This document shows positions 36,453 through 46,263 of a DNA stretch of 62,521 nt, piece after piece (positions within the stretch are counted from its first letter, which is position 1; each line of letters begins with the position of its first letter). A program made the translations under genes and the position numbers. Where the stretch lies: contig MKTV01000065.1 in assembly GCA_001898425.1 (NCBI GenBank), positions 55,590 through 118,110 on the forward strand, written 5' to 3'. The notes beneath the pieces were generated by a model. It was not told the DNA's origin. It saw only the letters and a program-made list of their open reading frames with translations, and made no database searches. The stretch comes from Rhodospirillales bacterium 69-11 (GTDB lineage Bacteria > Pseudomonadota > Alphaproteobacteria > Acetobacterales > Acetobacteraceae).

Positions 36453-37277
36453 ATGGCCGACGGACCGGAGATGTTGCGCGCGCGGTTCGGCCTCGACCTG
36501 CCGGACGTGGAGGTGCCGGACGCGATCGCGCCGCTGCTCGATCGCCGCGTGACCCGCCGCTACACGGACCAGGACGTGCCCGATCCGCTGCTGGACGGGC
36601 TGCTGGCCGCGGCGCAGTCGGCGCCCGCGAAGTCGGATTTGCAGCAATATTCCGTCGTGGTGATGCGCGACCGGGCGCGGATCAAGCAGGTCGCCGACTG
36701 GATCGGCACGATGGACTGGATCGCGAGCGCCCCGGTCTTCCTGGTGTGGTGCGGCGACATGCGGCGCGGGCAGCGCCTGTGTGAGCGGCACGGGATGCCG
36801 CACGCGAACAACAACCTCGACACGTTCCTCAACACCGCGGTCGACTGCGCGCTCGCCATGGGCGCGTTCATGGCGGCGGCCGAGGCAGTGGGACTCGGCA
36901 CCTGCCCGATCTCCTACGTGCGCTCGCATATCGAGCGTGTGTCGCCGCTGCTGGGCCTGCCCGCCGGCGTGTATCCGGTGGCGGGGCTGACGGTGGGCTG
37001 GCCGCAGTTCCGCCGGCCCGTGGCGATGCGCCTGCCGCCCACGGTGGTGGTGCATCGGGAGCGCTACGACGACTGGGCGCTGGACGCGGAGATCGCGTCC
37101 TATGACGAGCGCCGCCGCGCCCGCGAGCCGGTGGCGCCCGCCAGCCTGAAGAACGTCGACGTCTACCCCCCGCGGGAGGGCGTGGGCTGGAGCGAGAACG
37201 TCGCCCGCCAGTTGTCGGTGCCGGAGCGGTTCGGCTTCGCCGCCTATCTCAAGACCAAGGGATTCGATCTTGCCTGA
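36453..37277 (+). CDS. Nitroreductase family protein
   Basis: A 274-aa FMN flavoprotein behind GGGGAGGGGA. The N-terminal FMN-phosphate motif LLDRRVTRRYTDQDVPD and SAPAKSDLQQYSVVVM, and the middle segment AAAEAVGLGTCPISYVR, are typical of NfsA-like nitroreductases (nitro compounds, quinones or flavins as acceptors, NAD(P)H as donor). The Nudix gene begins eight bases before its stop, so both are translated from one message. Confidence 0.85.
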   Translation: MADGPEMLRARFGLDLPDVEVPDAIAPLLDRRVTRRYTDQDVPDPLLDGLLAAAQSAPAKSDLQQYSVVVMRDRARIKQVADWIGTMDWIASAPVFLVWCGDMRRGQRLCERHGMPHANNNLDTFLNTAVDCALAMGAFMAAAEAVGLGTCPISYVRSHIERVSPLLGLPAGVYPVAGLTVGWPQFRRPVAMRLPPTVVVHRERYDDWALDAEIASYDERRRAREPVAPASLKNVDVYPPREGVGWSENVARQLSVPERFGFAAYLKTKGFDLA

Positions 37278-37932
37278 GGACCACGCGCACTCCGCCCCGG
37301 CGCCGCTGATCGACCAGCAGGAGCCGCCGCGGCCCCGCACCGTCCGCGCGCGGCATGCGGCGAGCCTGATCGTGTATCGGATGCGGGCCGACGGGCCGGA
37401 GATGCTGATGGGCCTGCGCGGCGCGAAGCACCGGTTCATGCCGAACCGGCTGGTGTTCCCGGGGGGTGCGGTGGACCGCGCCGACCTCTCCGCACCCGCC
37501 GCCGTGCCGCTGACGCCGCACACCGAACGGATGCTGCGCAAGAAGGCGAATGCGCACCTGACACACGGGCTGGGGATCGCCGCGGCGCGGGAGCTGGCGG
37601 AAGAAACGGGGCTGAGCCTCGGCGGCCCGCCGGACCTGTCGGGCCTGTCCTACCTGGCGCGCGCGGTGACCCCGCCCGGCCTGCCCATCCGCTTCAACGC
37701 GCGGTTCCTGGTGGTGGACGCGGAGCGCGCGACCGGCACGCTGGGCGGCGACGGGGAGCTTGACGCGCTCCGCTACTACGGCCTGGGGGAGGCGCTGGCG
37801 CTCGACCTTGCGCTGCCGACCCGACGGGTGCTGGAGCGGCTGCAGATCTGGCTATCCATGTCTGTTGAGGAACGAATGGCGCAGACCCACGCCCCGGTCC
37901 TGCTCCGCGACCGCGGCTGGCGCATGGAGTAG
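37270..37932 (+). CDS. Nudix hydrolase
   Basis: The 220-aa product starts at TTG 37270, overlapping the nitroreductase end by eight bases. FPGGAVD (residues 63-69) begins the Nudix fold and R107-E-L-A-E111-E112-TGL is the metal-binding half of the Nudix box. The usual short link between the Gly pair and the REUxEExGU part is expanded to about 40 residues here, as in some large Nudix proteins. It would hydrolyse a nucleoside diphosphate linked to another moiety, possibly CoA or a dinucleotide; the substrate is unknown. Confidence 0.82.
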   Translation: MPEDHAHSAPAPLIDQQEPPRPRTVRARHAASLIVYRMRADGPEMLMGLRGAKHRFMPNRLVFPGGAVDRADLSAPAAVPLTPHTERMLRKKANAHLTHGLGIAAARELAEETGLSLGGPPDLSGLSYLARAVTPPGLPIRFNARFLVVDAERATGTLGGDGELDALRYYGLGEALALDLALPTRRVLERLQIWLSMSVEERMAQTHAPVLLRDRGWRME

Positions 37933-38059
37933 CGCGGCCGTTCGGGGGCGGGCGGTTTCCCGCGGAGTCGATGGCGGCGGGGAGGGGGGCCGTGCAGGCG
38001 CTCCGATGGGGCGGATGGCCCCGGGATCGCCGTGCGAGGGCCCCCCGCCGCGGATTGCA

Positions 38060-38266
38060 CTACGTTCGTAGTGCGACCGGCAATATCGCGGCGAGCCCGG
38101 CCAGCGCGGAGCCGAGTCGGACGCCGCGTCCGCGCGGGCGGCACCACAATGCCGCGGTGGGGGCGTCGGTCCGCAGCGCGAGCAGCAGCGGCGCGCGGGT
38201 CCAGACGGCGAGCGGCAGCGCGTCGTTCGGGCGCGCGGACGGACGGAAAGCGGTGAAGGCGGTCAT
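38060..38266 (-). CDS. Small hypothetical protein (68 aa)
   Basis: ATG at 38266 is preceded by GCAGGAGAAGG at a suitable distance. The product is Arg/Ala/Leu-rich with no charged cluster and a hydrophobic C-terminal third (GSALAGLAAILPVALRT) that could lie in the membrane. I do not recognise it. Only the ribosome binding site supports it, in a region with many chance frames. Confidence 0.4.
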   Translation of the reverse strand: MTAFTAFRPSARPNDALPLAVWTRAPLLLALRTDAPTAALWCRPRGRGVRLGSALAGLAAILPVALRT

Positions 38267-38320
38267 CGGCCCTTCTCCTGCAAGCTCGAGGTCTCTCGAA
38301 CCGGGAAGGGCCGGCAGGCG

Positions 38321-38452
38321 CTACGCCGAACGGAGGGTCCGCTGGGCGAGGGCGATCACGGGCCGATCCCGGAAGATGATCCAATCCGACGGACACCGCT
38401 GGGGGACTGCCCCGAGGCTCTCCGTGGATTGGCGACTAGATGGCGGTTCCAT
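38321..38452 (-). CDS. Possible very small protein (43 aa)
   Basis: ATG at 38452 with CAGGA five nucleotides upstream opens a frame that ends DWIIFRDRPVIALAQRTLR plus two residues. The tail looks protein-like and the gene points the same way as the small gene 54 nt downstream. No family is recognised. The flanking gaps (37933-38059 and 38453-38608) show nothing else. Confidence 0.3.
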   Translation of the reverse strand: MEPPSSRQSTESLGAVPQRCPSDWIIFRDRPVIALAQRTLRSA

Positions 38453-38608
38453 GTGATCCTGGCTGGGTTGCGCACGGCCACGCCGCCGCCGGACGGCGAC
38501 GCACCGAGGTCCGCGATATACGCCATGTGCCGCTGCGATCAAGGCCCTTCCGGATCACGTCGCCCCGATGATTGGGATCCCGGCCGCGACCCGCCGGCAT
38601 CCCCCGCG

Positions 38609-40006
38609 TCACGTCGCCCCGACCAGCGCGGAGCGGCGGCGGGCGCGCCACTCGCTCGTAACCGCCAGGGCCGAGGTCAGCGCCATGAACCCCACCGACG
38701 CGTAGAAGATCCCGCGCGGCAGCCCGTGGTCCATGATCATCCCGCCGATCAGTGGCCCCACCGTGCCGCCGATGTTGAACCCGGTGGTCACGATCCCGAA
38801 CACCCGCCCGGCCGCGCCCGGGGGTGAGGCGGCGCGGACCAGCATGTCCCGCGACGGCGCGATCATGCCCGACAGGAACCCCGCGCCGGCCATCGCCGCC
38901 AGCAGCGCCACCTGGTGCAGCGGCAGGCTCCCCACCAGCAGCACCAGCACCGCGGCGCCGCCGAACCCGACCGCGGCGACCTCGCCATGCCGGCGCGTCC
39001 GGTCCGCGACGACGCCGCCCGCCAGCACGCCCAGCGCGCTCGCGAAAAGGAAGCCGGAGAGCGCGAGGTTCGCCGCCTCGAGTCCGATGCCATACAGCGA
39101 CACCAGCGCCACCGCCGCGTAGTTGGTCAGCGCGCCGGTGGAGAGGCTGAGCAGGGTGAAGAACACCACCAGGCTGAGCACCGCGGGGGTGAGCAGGTTG
39201 CGCAGCGGGATCGCCTCCGCCCCGGCCGCCGGGGCGTGGGCGGCGGCGGTGCGGTCCAGCCAGCCGGCGGCCATCAGCGGCACCGCGACCACGAGGCCCA
39301 GCATGCCGGCCCCGATGATGGCGGCGGACAGGCCCCAGTGGCTGGCGGCGAACACCATCACGATGGGCGCGATCGCGCCGCCGATGAAGCCCGAGAAGGT
39401 GTGGAAGGAGAAGGCGCGGCCCAGCCGGGCGGGCTCGATGACGGCGCCAAGGATGGCGTAGTCGGCGGGATGGTAGACCGCGTTCGCCACGCCCAGCAGG
39501 GCGGAGGCGACCAGCAGCCAGGCGTAACTCGGGAACAGCCCGATCGAGACATAGGCCGCGCCGCCCAGCACCAGCCCCGCGACCAGCACGCGCCGCGCGC
39601 CCCAGCGGTCCACCGCGACCCCCATCGGCGTCTGCACCAGCCCGCTGACCACGTTGAAGATCGTCAGCGCGAGGCCGAGTTCCACGAAGCCGACCCCGAG
39701 ACGCGCCTTCAGCAGGGGAAAGAGCGGCACCAGGACCAGATAGTAGAAGTGGCTGACGAGGTGGGCGCTGCAGATCAGCCCCAGCGCGCGGCGTTCGGTC
39801 GCGCGGGTCGGGTGCGCCAGGTCGGGGTGCGGTTGCGGCGGGAGGGCGGCGGATGGCGTGTGGCGAGCAGCGGCTCCGGTGCCCGACGGCGTCGGATCGA
39901 CCCGCCGCGGCGTGGTGCCGGCCGGAGGCGGCGTGGTGGCGGCCGGGGGTGTGGCGGGGGCGCCAGGCGGTGTCGCCGCCGATGCGGGCGGCGTCGTGGC
40001 CGACAT
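38609..40006 (-). CDS. Major facilitator superfamily transporter (Fsr-like)
   Basis: A 465-aa inner-membrane secondary transporter with about 12 hydrophobic segments. The MFS loop-2/3 motif appears as [16 protein letters not shown]. The first 60 residues are a Thr/Pro/Ala-rich low-complexity extension not needed for the fold. The sequence resembles fosmidomycin-resistance-type exporters, but the substrate is unknown. Its ATG (40006) shares one base with the stop of the upstream flavoenzyme gene (TGATG), so the two are co-translated. Confidence 0.83.
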   Translation of the reverse strand: MSATTPPASAATPPGAPATPPAATTPPPAGTTPRRVDPTPSGTGAAARHTPSAALPPQPHPDLAHPTRATERRALGLICSAHLVSHFYYLVLVPLFPLLKARLGVGFVELGLALTIFNVVSGLVQTPMGVAVDRWGARRVLVAGLVLGGAAYVSIGLFPSYAWLLVASALLGVANAVYHPADYAILGAVIEPARLGRAFSFHTFSGFIGGAIAPIVMVFAASHWGLSAAIIGAGMLGLVVAVPLMAAGWLDRTAAAHAPAAGAEAIPLRNLLTPAVLSLVVFFTLLSLSTGALTNYAAVALVSLYGIGLEAANLALSGFLFASALGVLAGGVVADRTRRHGEVAAVGFGGAAVLVLLVGSLPLHQVALLAAMAGAGFLSGMIAPSRDMLVRAASPPGAAGRVFGIVTTGFNIGGTVGPLIGGMIMDHGLPRGIFYASVGFMALTSALAVTSEWRARRRSALVGAT

Positions 40007-41076
40007 CAGGCGAAGGCTCGCTTGACGCGGGCCCAGTCCTCGATCGCGCGCTCCTCGCCGGGCGTGATCGGGATCACGATCTGCCGGTAGCCGGCATCGC
40101 GCAGCCCCTCGATCCGCTGCTTCAGCTCCTGCTCCGTCGCGGTGAAGGTGGTGCGGCGGATCAGCTCCGCGGTCACGAAGCGGCGCTCCTCGGGTTTGAC
40201 GAAGACGAAGTGGCCGCGGTGGTTCATCAGGTAGCGCGCGTCCGGCGGCTCGAACCCGCGGGCCATGGCGACGTAGCCGTCCACCGTCTCCTGCAGCTCC
40301 GGCGCGACCGGGGAGGTGTTCTGCCAGCCCTCCATGTCGAGATCGGCGGCGCGATGCAGCACGACCGCGGCGCGCGGGCCGGCCTGCGCGATGGCGCGCG
40401 GGCTGTCGGCCGGCTCCCCGTCATCCAGCACGCAGCCGCAGGCCCAGGCAGTGGCGTAGAGATCCTCGGCCGCGTGGCCGGCGGCGGTCCAGTCGCGGCG
40501 CATGCCCTCGATCGCGTTCATCGCGCCGGGCACGTCGGCGATGAAGGTCTTCCACGCCGCCCCAAGCTTGCCCACCAGCGCCTGCGACTTCGGCCCGTAG
40601 GCGGAGACGTGCAGGCGGATCGGCTCGCGCGTGTTGATCAGGTTGGCATCGGGATTGAGGAAGCGGATCTTGCGGCGCTTGCCTTCGATCGTGGTCTCCA
40701 GCGTGTCGCCGTTCAGCAGGCCGTACACGACACGGATGTATTCCTCCATGTCGGCCAGCTTCATCGCGCCGAGGCCCATGGCGCGGCGGGCGGAAAAGCC
40801 GGTGCCCACGCCGAAATCGATGCGGCCGGGTGCCATGCCGTTCAGCGTGGCGAAGGCGTTGGCGGTGACGGCCGCGATGCGGTTCGACGGGACGAGCACG
40901 CCCGTTCCCAGCCTGATGCGGGAGGTCTTCATCGCGGCCGCGCCCATGGCGACGAAGCAGTCCGCGGTGATCATCTGCGTGTCGTAGAACCAGGCATGGG
41001 AGAAGCCGAGTTCCTCCGCGCGCTGGGCGAGTTTCCAGGAGTCGCTGGACGTGGCGATACCGATCCCGAAGTCCAT
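40006..41076 (-). CDS. LLM-class flavin-dependent oxidoreductase
   Basis: The 356-aa product starts at 41076 behind GGAGGAG. It has the luciferase-like TIM barrel: [19 protein letters not shown] near the N-terminus, [16 protein letters not shown], and [18 protein letters not shown] around residue 100. Such F420- or FMN-dependent enzymes include monooxygenases and methylenetetrahydromethanopterin-reductase-like proteins. It is coupled to an MFS transporter, suggesting joint handling of one substrate. The C-terminal end ([18 protein letters not shown]) is typical of the family. Confidence 0.85.
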   Translation of the reverse strand: MDFGIGIATSSDSWKLAQRAEELGFSHAWFYDTQMITADCFVAMGAAAMKTSRIRLGTGVLVPSNRIAAVTANAFATLNGMAPGRIDFGVGTGFSARRAMGLGAMKLADMEEYIRVVYGLLNGDTLETTIEGKRRKIRFLNPDANLINTREPIRLHVSAYGPKSQALVGKLGAAWKTFIADVPGAMNAIEGMRRDWTAAGHAAEDLYATAWACGCVLDDGEPADSPRAIAQAGPRAAVVLHRAADLDMEGWQNTSPVAPELQETVDGYVAMARGFEPPDARYLMNHRGHFVFVKPEERRFVTAELIRRTTFTATEQELKQRIEGLRDAGYRQIVIPITPGEERAIEDWARVKRAFA

Positions 41077-41526
41077 CTCCGCTTCTCCTCCCGTTCTTTG
41101 GACCCGGAGGGTAGCCGGGATGGCCGGGGAGGGGGAGGGGCCTGGGGCGGGGAGCCCCCGCGCGCGGGGGGCAGACACGGCGTGGCGGTCCGGATCGTAT
41201 GGCGGAGCGATCGGGATCGTGCGGAGGGCGGTTCGGCTCCTGCCGCGCGCGGCAGCTTCGATGCGACACAGAGGTGAGACGAGAACAGACGATCCACGCA
41301 GAAGAGGTCTGGTGCCGTTTCGGTTGGCAGCGGTCCTGTCGCCCCGATGCGGCACTCGGTCCTCTCGGGCCAGCGCTCACGCACGTGGCTGGCGTGCATT
41401 TCCGCCGAGAAGTGATCGTCAAGAAAACTCGGCGCCAGCGTCGAAGCAGGCCGAGGACACCCTTGCGTGCCGCCAATCAGGCCCGCATGCGGGCGACCCG
41501 CCCAGCGAACCCCCGACCCGAGGCGA
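41077..41526. other. Intergenic region with a self-complementary GC block
   Basis: No gene is supported in this 450-nt gap between the racemase stop and the flavoenzyme start, both on the minus strand. CCCCCGCGCGCGGGGG at 41155-41170 is a perfect 16-bp palindrome and may be a terminator or alternative DNA structure. GGATCGTATGGCGGAG and GGATCGTGCGGAGG near 41195-41230 are a loose direct repeat. Confidence 0.4.
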
Positions 41527-42240
41527 TCACCCCTTCCACCACCCGATCGACGCACGCGCCAACGCGTCGATCGTGTCCACCACCGGAACCGGCAGCGTCT
41601 CCTGCGGGCCGGCCTGGATGCCCAGCGGGATCTCCGTGCAGCCCAGCACCACCGCTTGCGCGCCACGCGCCGCGAGCGACGCCACCACCTCGGCCAGCGG
41701 CGCATACGCCTCGGCCACGCGGTTGGCCTTCACCGCCGCGATGGCCGGGCTGACCAGCGCCCGCATCTGCGCCTCGTCCGGCACCAGGCACTCCCAGCCC
41801 TGCCGCGCGAACCGGTCCTGGTAGAGCCGCATCGCCAGCGTCGCCGCGGTGCCCATCACCCCGATCTGGCCCGATGCGATCCCGATCCGGCGGAGATCGG
41901 CCGCGGCGGCGTCGACGATGTGCAGCACCGGCATGCCGGCCGCCGCCTGCATCGGCTCGTACCAGCCATGCGCCGTGTTGCAGGGAATGGCGATCGCCGC
42001 GCACCCCGCCTGGCGAAGCCCCTCGATCCCGGCGAGCAGCCAGGGCAGCGGGTCCGCCGCGCCCTCCAGCCGGCCCTTGGTGCGGTCCGGCACGCGCGGG
42101 TCCGACCAGAGCACCGTGGGGATGTGGTCCTGGTCGCGCTCCGCCGGGGTCAGCAGCGTCAGTCGCACCATGAACTGGGCGCTCGCCAGCGGCCCCATGC
42201 CACCCAGCACACCGAGCCGTTCTTTTCCTTCACGTTCCAT
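41527..42240 (-). CDS. Aspartate/glutamate racemase family protein
   Basis: A 237-aa cofactor-independent racemase. The two catalytic Cys are Cys87 in IPCNTAHG and Cys201 in LGCTEIPLG, and the N-terminus LGVLGGMGPLAS is typical of the aspartate-racemase subgroup. The start at 42240 follows GAGG. It probably makes or interconverts a D-amino acid or a related compound. It is divergent from the response-regulator gene. Confidence 0.88.
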   Translation of the reverse strand: MEREGKERLGVLGGMGPLASAQFMVRLTLLTPAERDQDHIPTVLWSDPRVPDRTKGRLEGAADPLPWLLAGIEGLRQAGCAAIAIPCNTAHGWYEPMQAAAGMPVLHIVDAAAADLRRIGIASGQIGVMGTAATLAMRLYQDRFARQGWECLVPDEAQMRALVSPAIAAVKANRVAEAYAPLAEVVASLAARGAQAVVLGCTEIPLGIQAGPQETLPVPVVDTIDALARASIGWWKG

Positions 42241-42417
42241 TGCGTGCCTCGTTCGACGACCGTCGGTTCTCATGTATCACCCAGCGGATCAGACGTGCCA
42301 TGACGGGCCGAGCGGAGCGGCTCGACCACGGCGCATGGCCGCTCTCGAAACCGTGAGTTTTCGGATCGAGCCGGGCGTCGGATAAGGTCAGGATCGTATC
42401 GACTTGCGAGGCTGTCC

Positions 42418-42831
42418 GTGCCAGTGGCTAATGCGAGCGCGTTGCAGCCGGAGCCGCCGACCATCCTGATGGTGGAGGATGAGCCCGTGCTGCTCGAGAC
42501 CATTGCCGAATGCCTGCGGGATTGGGGCTACACCGTCCTGGAGGCGCCCAATGCCACCGAGGCGATCGCGCAGCTCGCCACCGTCGAACACGTGGACCTC
42601 ATCTTCAGCGACATCCGCATGCCGGGCCGCATGGACGGGTTCGCGCTCGCGCGCTGGGTGCGCGCGCGCCATCCCGAGATCCGCATCCTGCTGACCACCG
42701 GGTATGAGGGGCAGAGCCGGCCGGAGGATTCCGGCCTGTCCGATGCCCCCATCCTGCGCAAACCCTACGAGCTGGGCGTGTTGCGGACCCGCGTCGCCGA
42801 CCTCGTGATGCTCCGGTCGGCCAGAAGCTGA
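42418..42831 (+). CDS. Single-domain response regulator (orphan receiver)
   Basis: A 137-aa CheY-like receiver with no output domain. The acidic pocket is VEDE near residue 20, the phospho-acceptor Asp65 lies in FSDIRMPG, and the conserved Lys is in LRKPYEL. GTG at 42418 has GAGG upstream. No histidine kinase is nearby, so it probably works in a phosphorelay or binds a partner directly. The next gene is an NRAMP-type transporter 86 nt away. Confidence 0.88.
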   Translation: MPVANASALQPEPPTILMVEDEPVLLETIAECLRDWGYTVLEAPNATEAIAQLATVEHVDLIFSDIRMPGRMDGFALARWVRARHPEIRILLTTGYEGQSRPEDSGLSDAPILRKPYELGVLRTRVADLVMLRSARS

Positions 42832-42917
42832 GAGGGCTGCCGTCGTTCCTTGACCGGGAACGACGCCCGCCGCAGAAGCAGGGCCGCGCGAAGGCTGCGT
42901 CATTGGGGGGCTGGGAC

Positions 42918-44279
42918 ATGCGGCGCGGGGATCGGGCGACGGAACCGCGCCCCTCGTGGATCCGCCGCACCCGGCACCATCCCGCGCGCGCCGTGCTGGC
43001 CCGTCGCATCGCCCTGCACCGCGCACCGATCCGCCGCCCCGGCCTTCTCTCCAGGCTCGGCCCCGGGCTGATCACCGGCGCCTCCGACGACGATCCCAGC
43101 GGCATCGCGACGTATTCCCAGGCCGGCGCGCAGTTCGGCTTCGCGATGTGCTGGGTGATGCTGTTCACCTTTCCCCTGATGGCCGCGATCCAGGAGATCA
43201 GCGCGCGCATCGGGCGCGTCACCGGCCACGGCATCGCCGGCAACATCCGCGCGCACTACCCGACCTGGCTGCTGCGCATCATCGTGGCGCTGCTACTGGT
43301 GGCGAACCTGATCAACCTCGCCGCCGACCTGGGCGCCATGGGGGACGCGCTCGCCCTGCTGGTGGGCGGCCCGCCGCGGCTTTGGGTGGTGGGGTTCGCG
43401 CTCGCCTGCGCCTGGCTCGAGGTGTTCTCGCGCTACGAGCGCTACGTCGCGCTGCTGAAATGGACCTCGCTGTCGCTGCTGGCCTATGTCGCGACCGCGC
43501 TGGCGGTGGACGTGCCCTGGGGGGAGGTGGCGCGGCACACGCTGCTGCCCAGCTTCCTATGGCGGGAGGACTACGTGGTCGCGATCGTCGCGGTGCTGGG
43601 GACCACGATCACGCCCTACTGCTTCTTCTGGCAGTCGTCGCAAGAGGCGGAGGACGAGCGGGTCGATCCGCACGCCCATCCGCTGCTGCAGGCGCCGGAG
43701 GAGGCGCCCGCCGAACTCAGCCGCATGCGCCTCGATACCGTGGTGGGCATGGGGTACTCCAACCTGATCAGCCTGTTCATCATCGTCACGACCGGCGCGA
43801 CGCTGCACGTGCAGGGGATCACGGACATCCAGACCTCGTCCCAGGCGGCCGAGGCGCTGCGCCCGATCGCCGGCCCGTTCACCTTCGTCGTGTTCGCCGC
43901 CGGCATCGTCGGGATCGGCATGCTGGCCGTGCCCGTGCTCGCGGGGTCCTGCGCCTATGCGCTGGGGGAGGCGCTGGACTGGCCCACCGGCCTCGGCCGC
44001 GCGCCGCTCGACGCGCGGGCCTTCTACGCCACGATCGCGATCGCGACCCTGCTGGGGATCGGGGGGAACTTCGTCGGCCTCGATCCGATGAAGGCGCTGT
44101 TCTGGGCGGCGGTGGTGAACGGCGTGGTCGCGGTGCCGCTGATGGCCATGATGATGGTGATGGCGACCTCCCCGGCGATCATGGGACGCTTCGTGCTGCC
44201 ACCGGTGCTGCGCACGATGGGGTGGCTGTGCACCGCGGTGGTGGCGGTGGCCGTGGGGGTCATGCTGGTCCTGTGGTGA
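42918..44279 (+). CDS. NRAMP-related metal ion transporter, non-canonical
   Basis: A 453-aa inner-membrane protein with about 11 hydrophobic segments and an Arg-rich cytoplasmic N-terminus of 45 residues. Helix 1 has DDDPSGIATYSQAGAQFGF, where canonical NRAMP proteins have DPGN; helix 6 has TTITPYCFFWQSSQEAEDE in place of MPH. The metal-coordinating Asn and Met of Mn/Fe transporters are thus absent, so the ion carried cannot be assumed. ATG at 42918 is chosen; an in-frame TTG lies at 42903. Confidence 0.82.
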   Translation: MRRGDRATEPRPSWIRRTRHHPARAVLARRIALHRAPIRRPGLLSRLGPGLITGASDDDPSGIATYSQAGAQFGFAMCWVMLFTFPLMAAIQEISARIGRVTGHGIAGNIRAHYPTWLLRIIVALLLVANLINLAADLGAMGDALALLVGGPPRLWVVGFALACAWLEVFSRYERYVALLKWTSLSLLAYVATALAVDVPWGEVARHTLLPSFLWREDYVVAIVAVLGTTITPYCFFWQSSQEAEDERVDPHAHPLLQAPEEAPAELSRMRLDTVVGMGYSNLISLFIIVTTGATLHVQGITDIQTSSQAAEALRPIAGPFTFVVFAAGIVGIGMLAVPVLAGSCAYALGEALDWPTGLGRAPLDARAFYATIAIATLLGIGGNFVGLDPMKALFWAAVVNGVVAVPLMAMMMVMATSPAIMGRFVLPPVLRTMGWLCTAVVAVAVGVMLVLW

Positions 44280-44354
44280 GCGGTTTGAGCCACATCAACG
44301 CGCCGGTAACGGATCGGGCGCAGGGTGCCGCCGCGCAGCGCGCCAGGAGCACCG

Positions 44355-46115
44355 ATGGACGTCCCGACCCTCGTCACCTCTCCCCAAGCCACGCCAGCGG
44401 ACGGCCGCGGCTGGTCGCTCGCCGATCTCGACCGGCGGGTGCATGCCGCCCAGGGGCATCTCACCCAGGGCCTGTCGGGCAGCGCGCTGGCGCTCGCCTT
44501 CCTGGACTGGGCGCTGCACCTCGCCAATGCCCCGTATCATCAGGTCGACCTCGCGCGGCTCGCGGTGGATCATGCGCGGCGCTGGTGGTGGGCGGCCCTC
44601 GGCCTCGGCCCTTCCCCCTGTATCGAGCCCGCCCGTTCGGACCATCGCTTCGCGAGCCCTGCCTGGCAGCGGCAGCCCTTCGCGCTGATCGAGCAGGGGT
44701 TCCTGCTGCAGCAGGCGTGGTGGCAGGCGGCGACCACCGGCTTGCCTGGCGTCGCGAAGGCGCATGAGGATATCGTCGCCTTCACCATGCGCCAGGTGCT
44801 GGACGTGGCCTCGCCCTCCAACCTGCCCTGGCTGAACCCCGAGGTGTTGGAGGCGATCTGGCAGACCGGCGGGCACAACCTGCTGGACGGGCTGGCCAAC
44901 CTCGCCGCCGACATCCGCCGCCAGGTAGTGCCGGAACCGCCCGAGGAGATCGCGGGCTTCCGCCTCGGCCGCGACCTCGCCGCGACGCCGGGCCAAGTGG
45001 TGGCGCGCAACGCGCTGATGGAGCTGATCCAGTACGCGCCGGCCACCGACACGGTGCGGCCCGAACCGGTGCTGATCGTGCCGGCCTGGATCATGAAATA
45101 CTACATCCTGGACCTGTCGGCGCAGACCTCGCTGATCCGCTGGCTGGTCGGGCAGGGACATACCGTGTTCTGCATCTCCTGGCGCAATCCCGGCGCGGAG
45201 ATGGCGGACACGGGGTTCGACGACTACCGGCGCCTGGGTGTGATGGCGGCGCTGGAGGCGATCGGCGCGATCGCCGGCCCCGCGCGGGTGCATGCGGTCG
45301 GCTACTGCCTGGGCGGCACGCTGCTGTCCGTCGCCGCCGCGGCGATGGCGGGGCAGGGGGACGACCGGCTGGCGAGCGCCACGCTGTTCGCGGCACAGAC
45401 CGATTTCACCGAAGCGGGGGAGCTCCAGCTCTTCACCACCGAGGCGCAGCTCGCCGCGCTCGACGACCTGATGTGGGAGCACGGGTATCTCGACGCGAAG
45501 CAGATGGCGGGTGCGTTCCAGTTGCTGCGCTCGAACGACCTGATCTGGTCGCGGCTCGTGCGCAGCTACCTGCTGGGCCAGCGCGACGCGCCGAACGAGC
45601 TGATGGCGTGGAATGCCGACACCACGCGCATGCCGTACCGGATGCACTCGGAATACCTGCGGCGGATGTTCCTGAACAACGACCTGGCGGAGGGGCGGAT
45701 CCTGGTGGACGGGCGGCCGGTGTCGCTGGCCGATATCCGCGTGCCGTTCTTCGTGGTCGGCACCGAGAGCGACCACGTCGCCCCGTGGCGGTCGGTCTAC
45801 AAGCTGCTGCTGCTGAACGACGGCGACGTGACGTTCGTGCTGACCTCGGGCGGCCACAATGCGGGGATCGTGAGCGAGCCCGGCCACCCGCACCGGCATT
45901 TCCGGGTGCGGGAGCAACTCCGCGGCGAGCGTTACGTCGGGCCGGACGAGTGGGCCGAGATCGCTGCGAAGCAGGAGGGCTCGTGGTGGCCGGTGTGGGG
46001 GACGTGGCTGGACGAGCATTCGGGCCCGCCGGTCGCGCCGCCGCCGATGGGGGCCCCGACGCGCGGCTATCCGCCGCTGGAGGCCGCGCCGGGGCGGTAC
46101 GTGTTCGAGCGGTAG
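44355..46115 (+). CDS. phaC: Poly(3-hydroxyalkanoate) synthase, class I
   Basis: It polymerises 3-hydroxyacyl-CoA into intracellular storage granules. AGGAG five nucleotides before ATG 44355 gives 586 aa, the class I length. The catalytic triad is Cys318 in the lipase-like box GYCLGG, Asp473 in TESDHVAPW and His501 in SGGHNAG; the PhaC N-terminal domain covers about 1-200. phaA and phaB are not nearby, though the window has thiolase and SDR genes that could supply precursors. The last codons (YVFER-stop) are repeated as DNA downstream. Confidence 0.94.
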   Translation: MDVPTLVTSPQATPADGRGWSLADLDRRVHAAQGHLTQGLSGSALALAFLDWALHLANAPYHQVDLARLAVDHARRWWWAALGLGPSPCIEPARSDHRFASPAWQRQPFALIEQGFLLQQAWWQAATTGLPGVAKAHEDIVAFTMRQVLDVASPSNLPWLNPEVLEAIWQTGGHNLLDGLANLAADIRRQVVPEPPEEIAGFRLGRDLAATPGQVVARNALMELIQYAPATDTVRPEPVLIVPAWIMKYYILDLSAQTSLIRWLVGQGHTVFCISWRNPGAEMADTGFDDYRRLGVMAALEAIGAIAGPARVHAVGYCLGGTLLSVAAAAMAGQGDDRLASATLFAAQTDFTEAGELQLFTTEAQLAALDDLMWEHGYLDAKQMAGAFQLLRSNDLIWSRLVRSYLLGQRDAPNELMAWNADTTRMPYRMHSEYLRRMFLNNDLAEGRILVDGRPVSLADIRVPFFVVGTESDHVAPWRSVYKLLLLNDGDVTFVLTSGGHNAGIVSEPGHPHRHFRVREQLRGERYVGPDEWAEIAAKQEGSWWPVWGTWLDEHSGPPVAPPPMGAPTRGYPPLEAAPGRYVFER

Positions 46116-46221
46116 AGGCCGGACGTGTTCGAGCGGTAGAGGCGGGACGTGTTCGCGCGGGAGGGCCGTACGTGTTCGAGCGATAGGCGGGACGTGTTTG
46201 CACGGTAGGAGCGGTAGGCGG
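46098..46221. repeat. Tandem repeat spreading from the 3' end of phaC
   Basis: About five imperfect units of 22-30 nt start at 46098, 46123, 46147, 46170 and 46192. Each begins (T)ACGTGTTCGAGCGGTAGAGG or a variant. The first unit is the end of phaC itself, encoding Y-V-F-E-R-stop; later units keep the same stop-containing sequence with substitutions. They lie in the convergent gap between phaC and the peptidase gene. Confidence 0.85.
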
Positions 46222-46263
46222 GGCCGCGGATGCCCCGCAGGATGCCCCGCCGCGGACGCCCCT

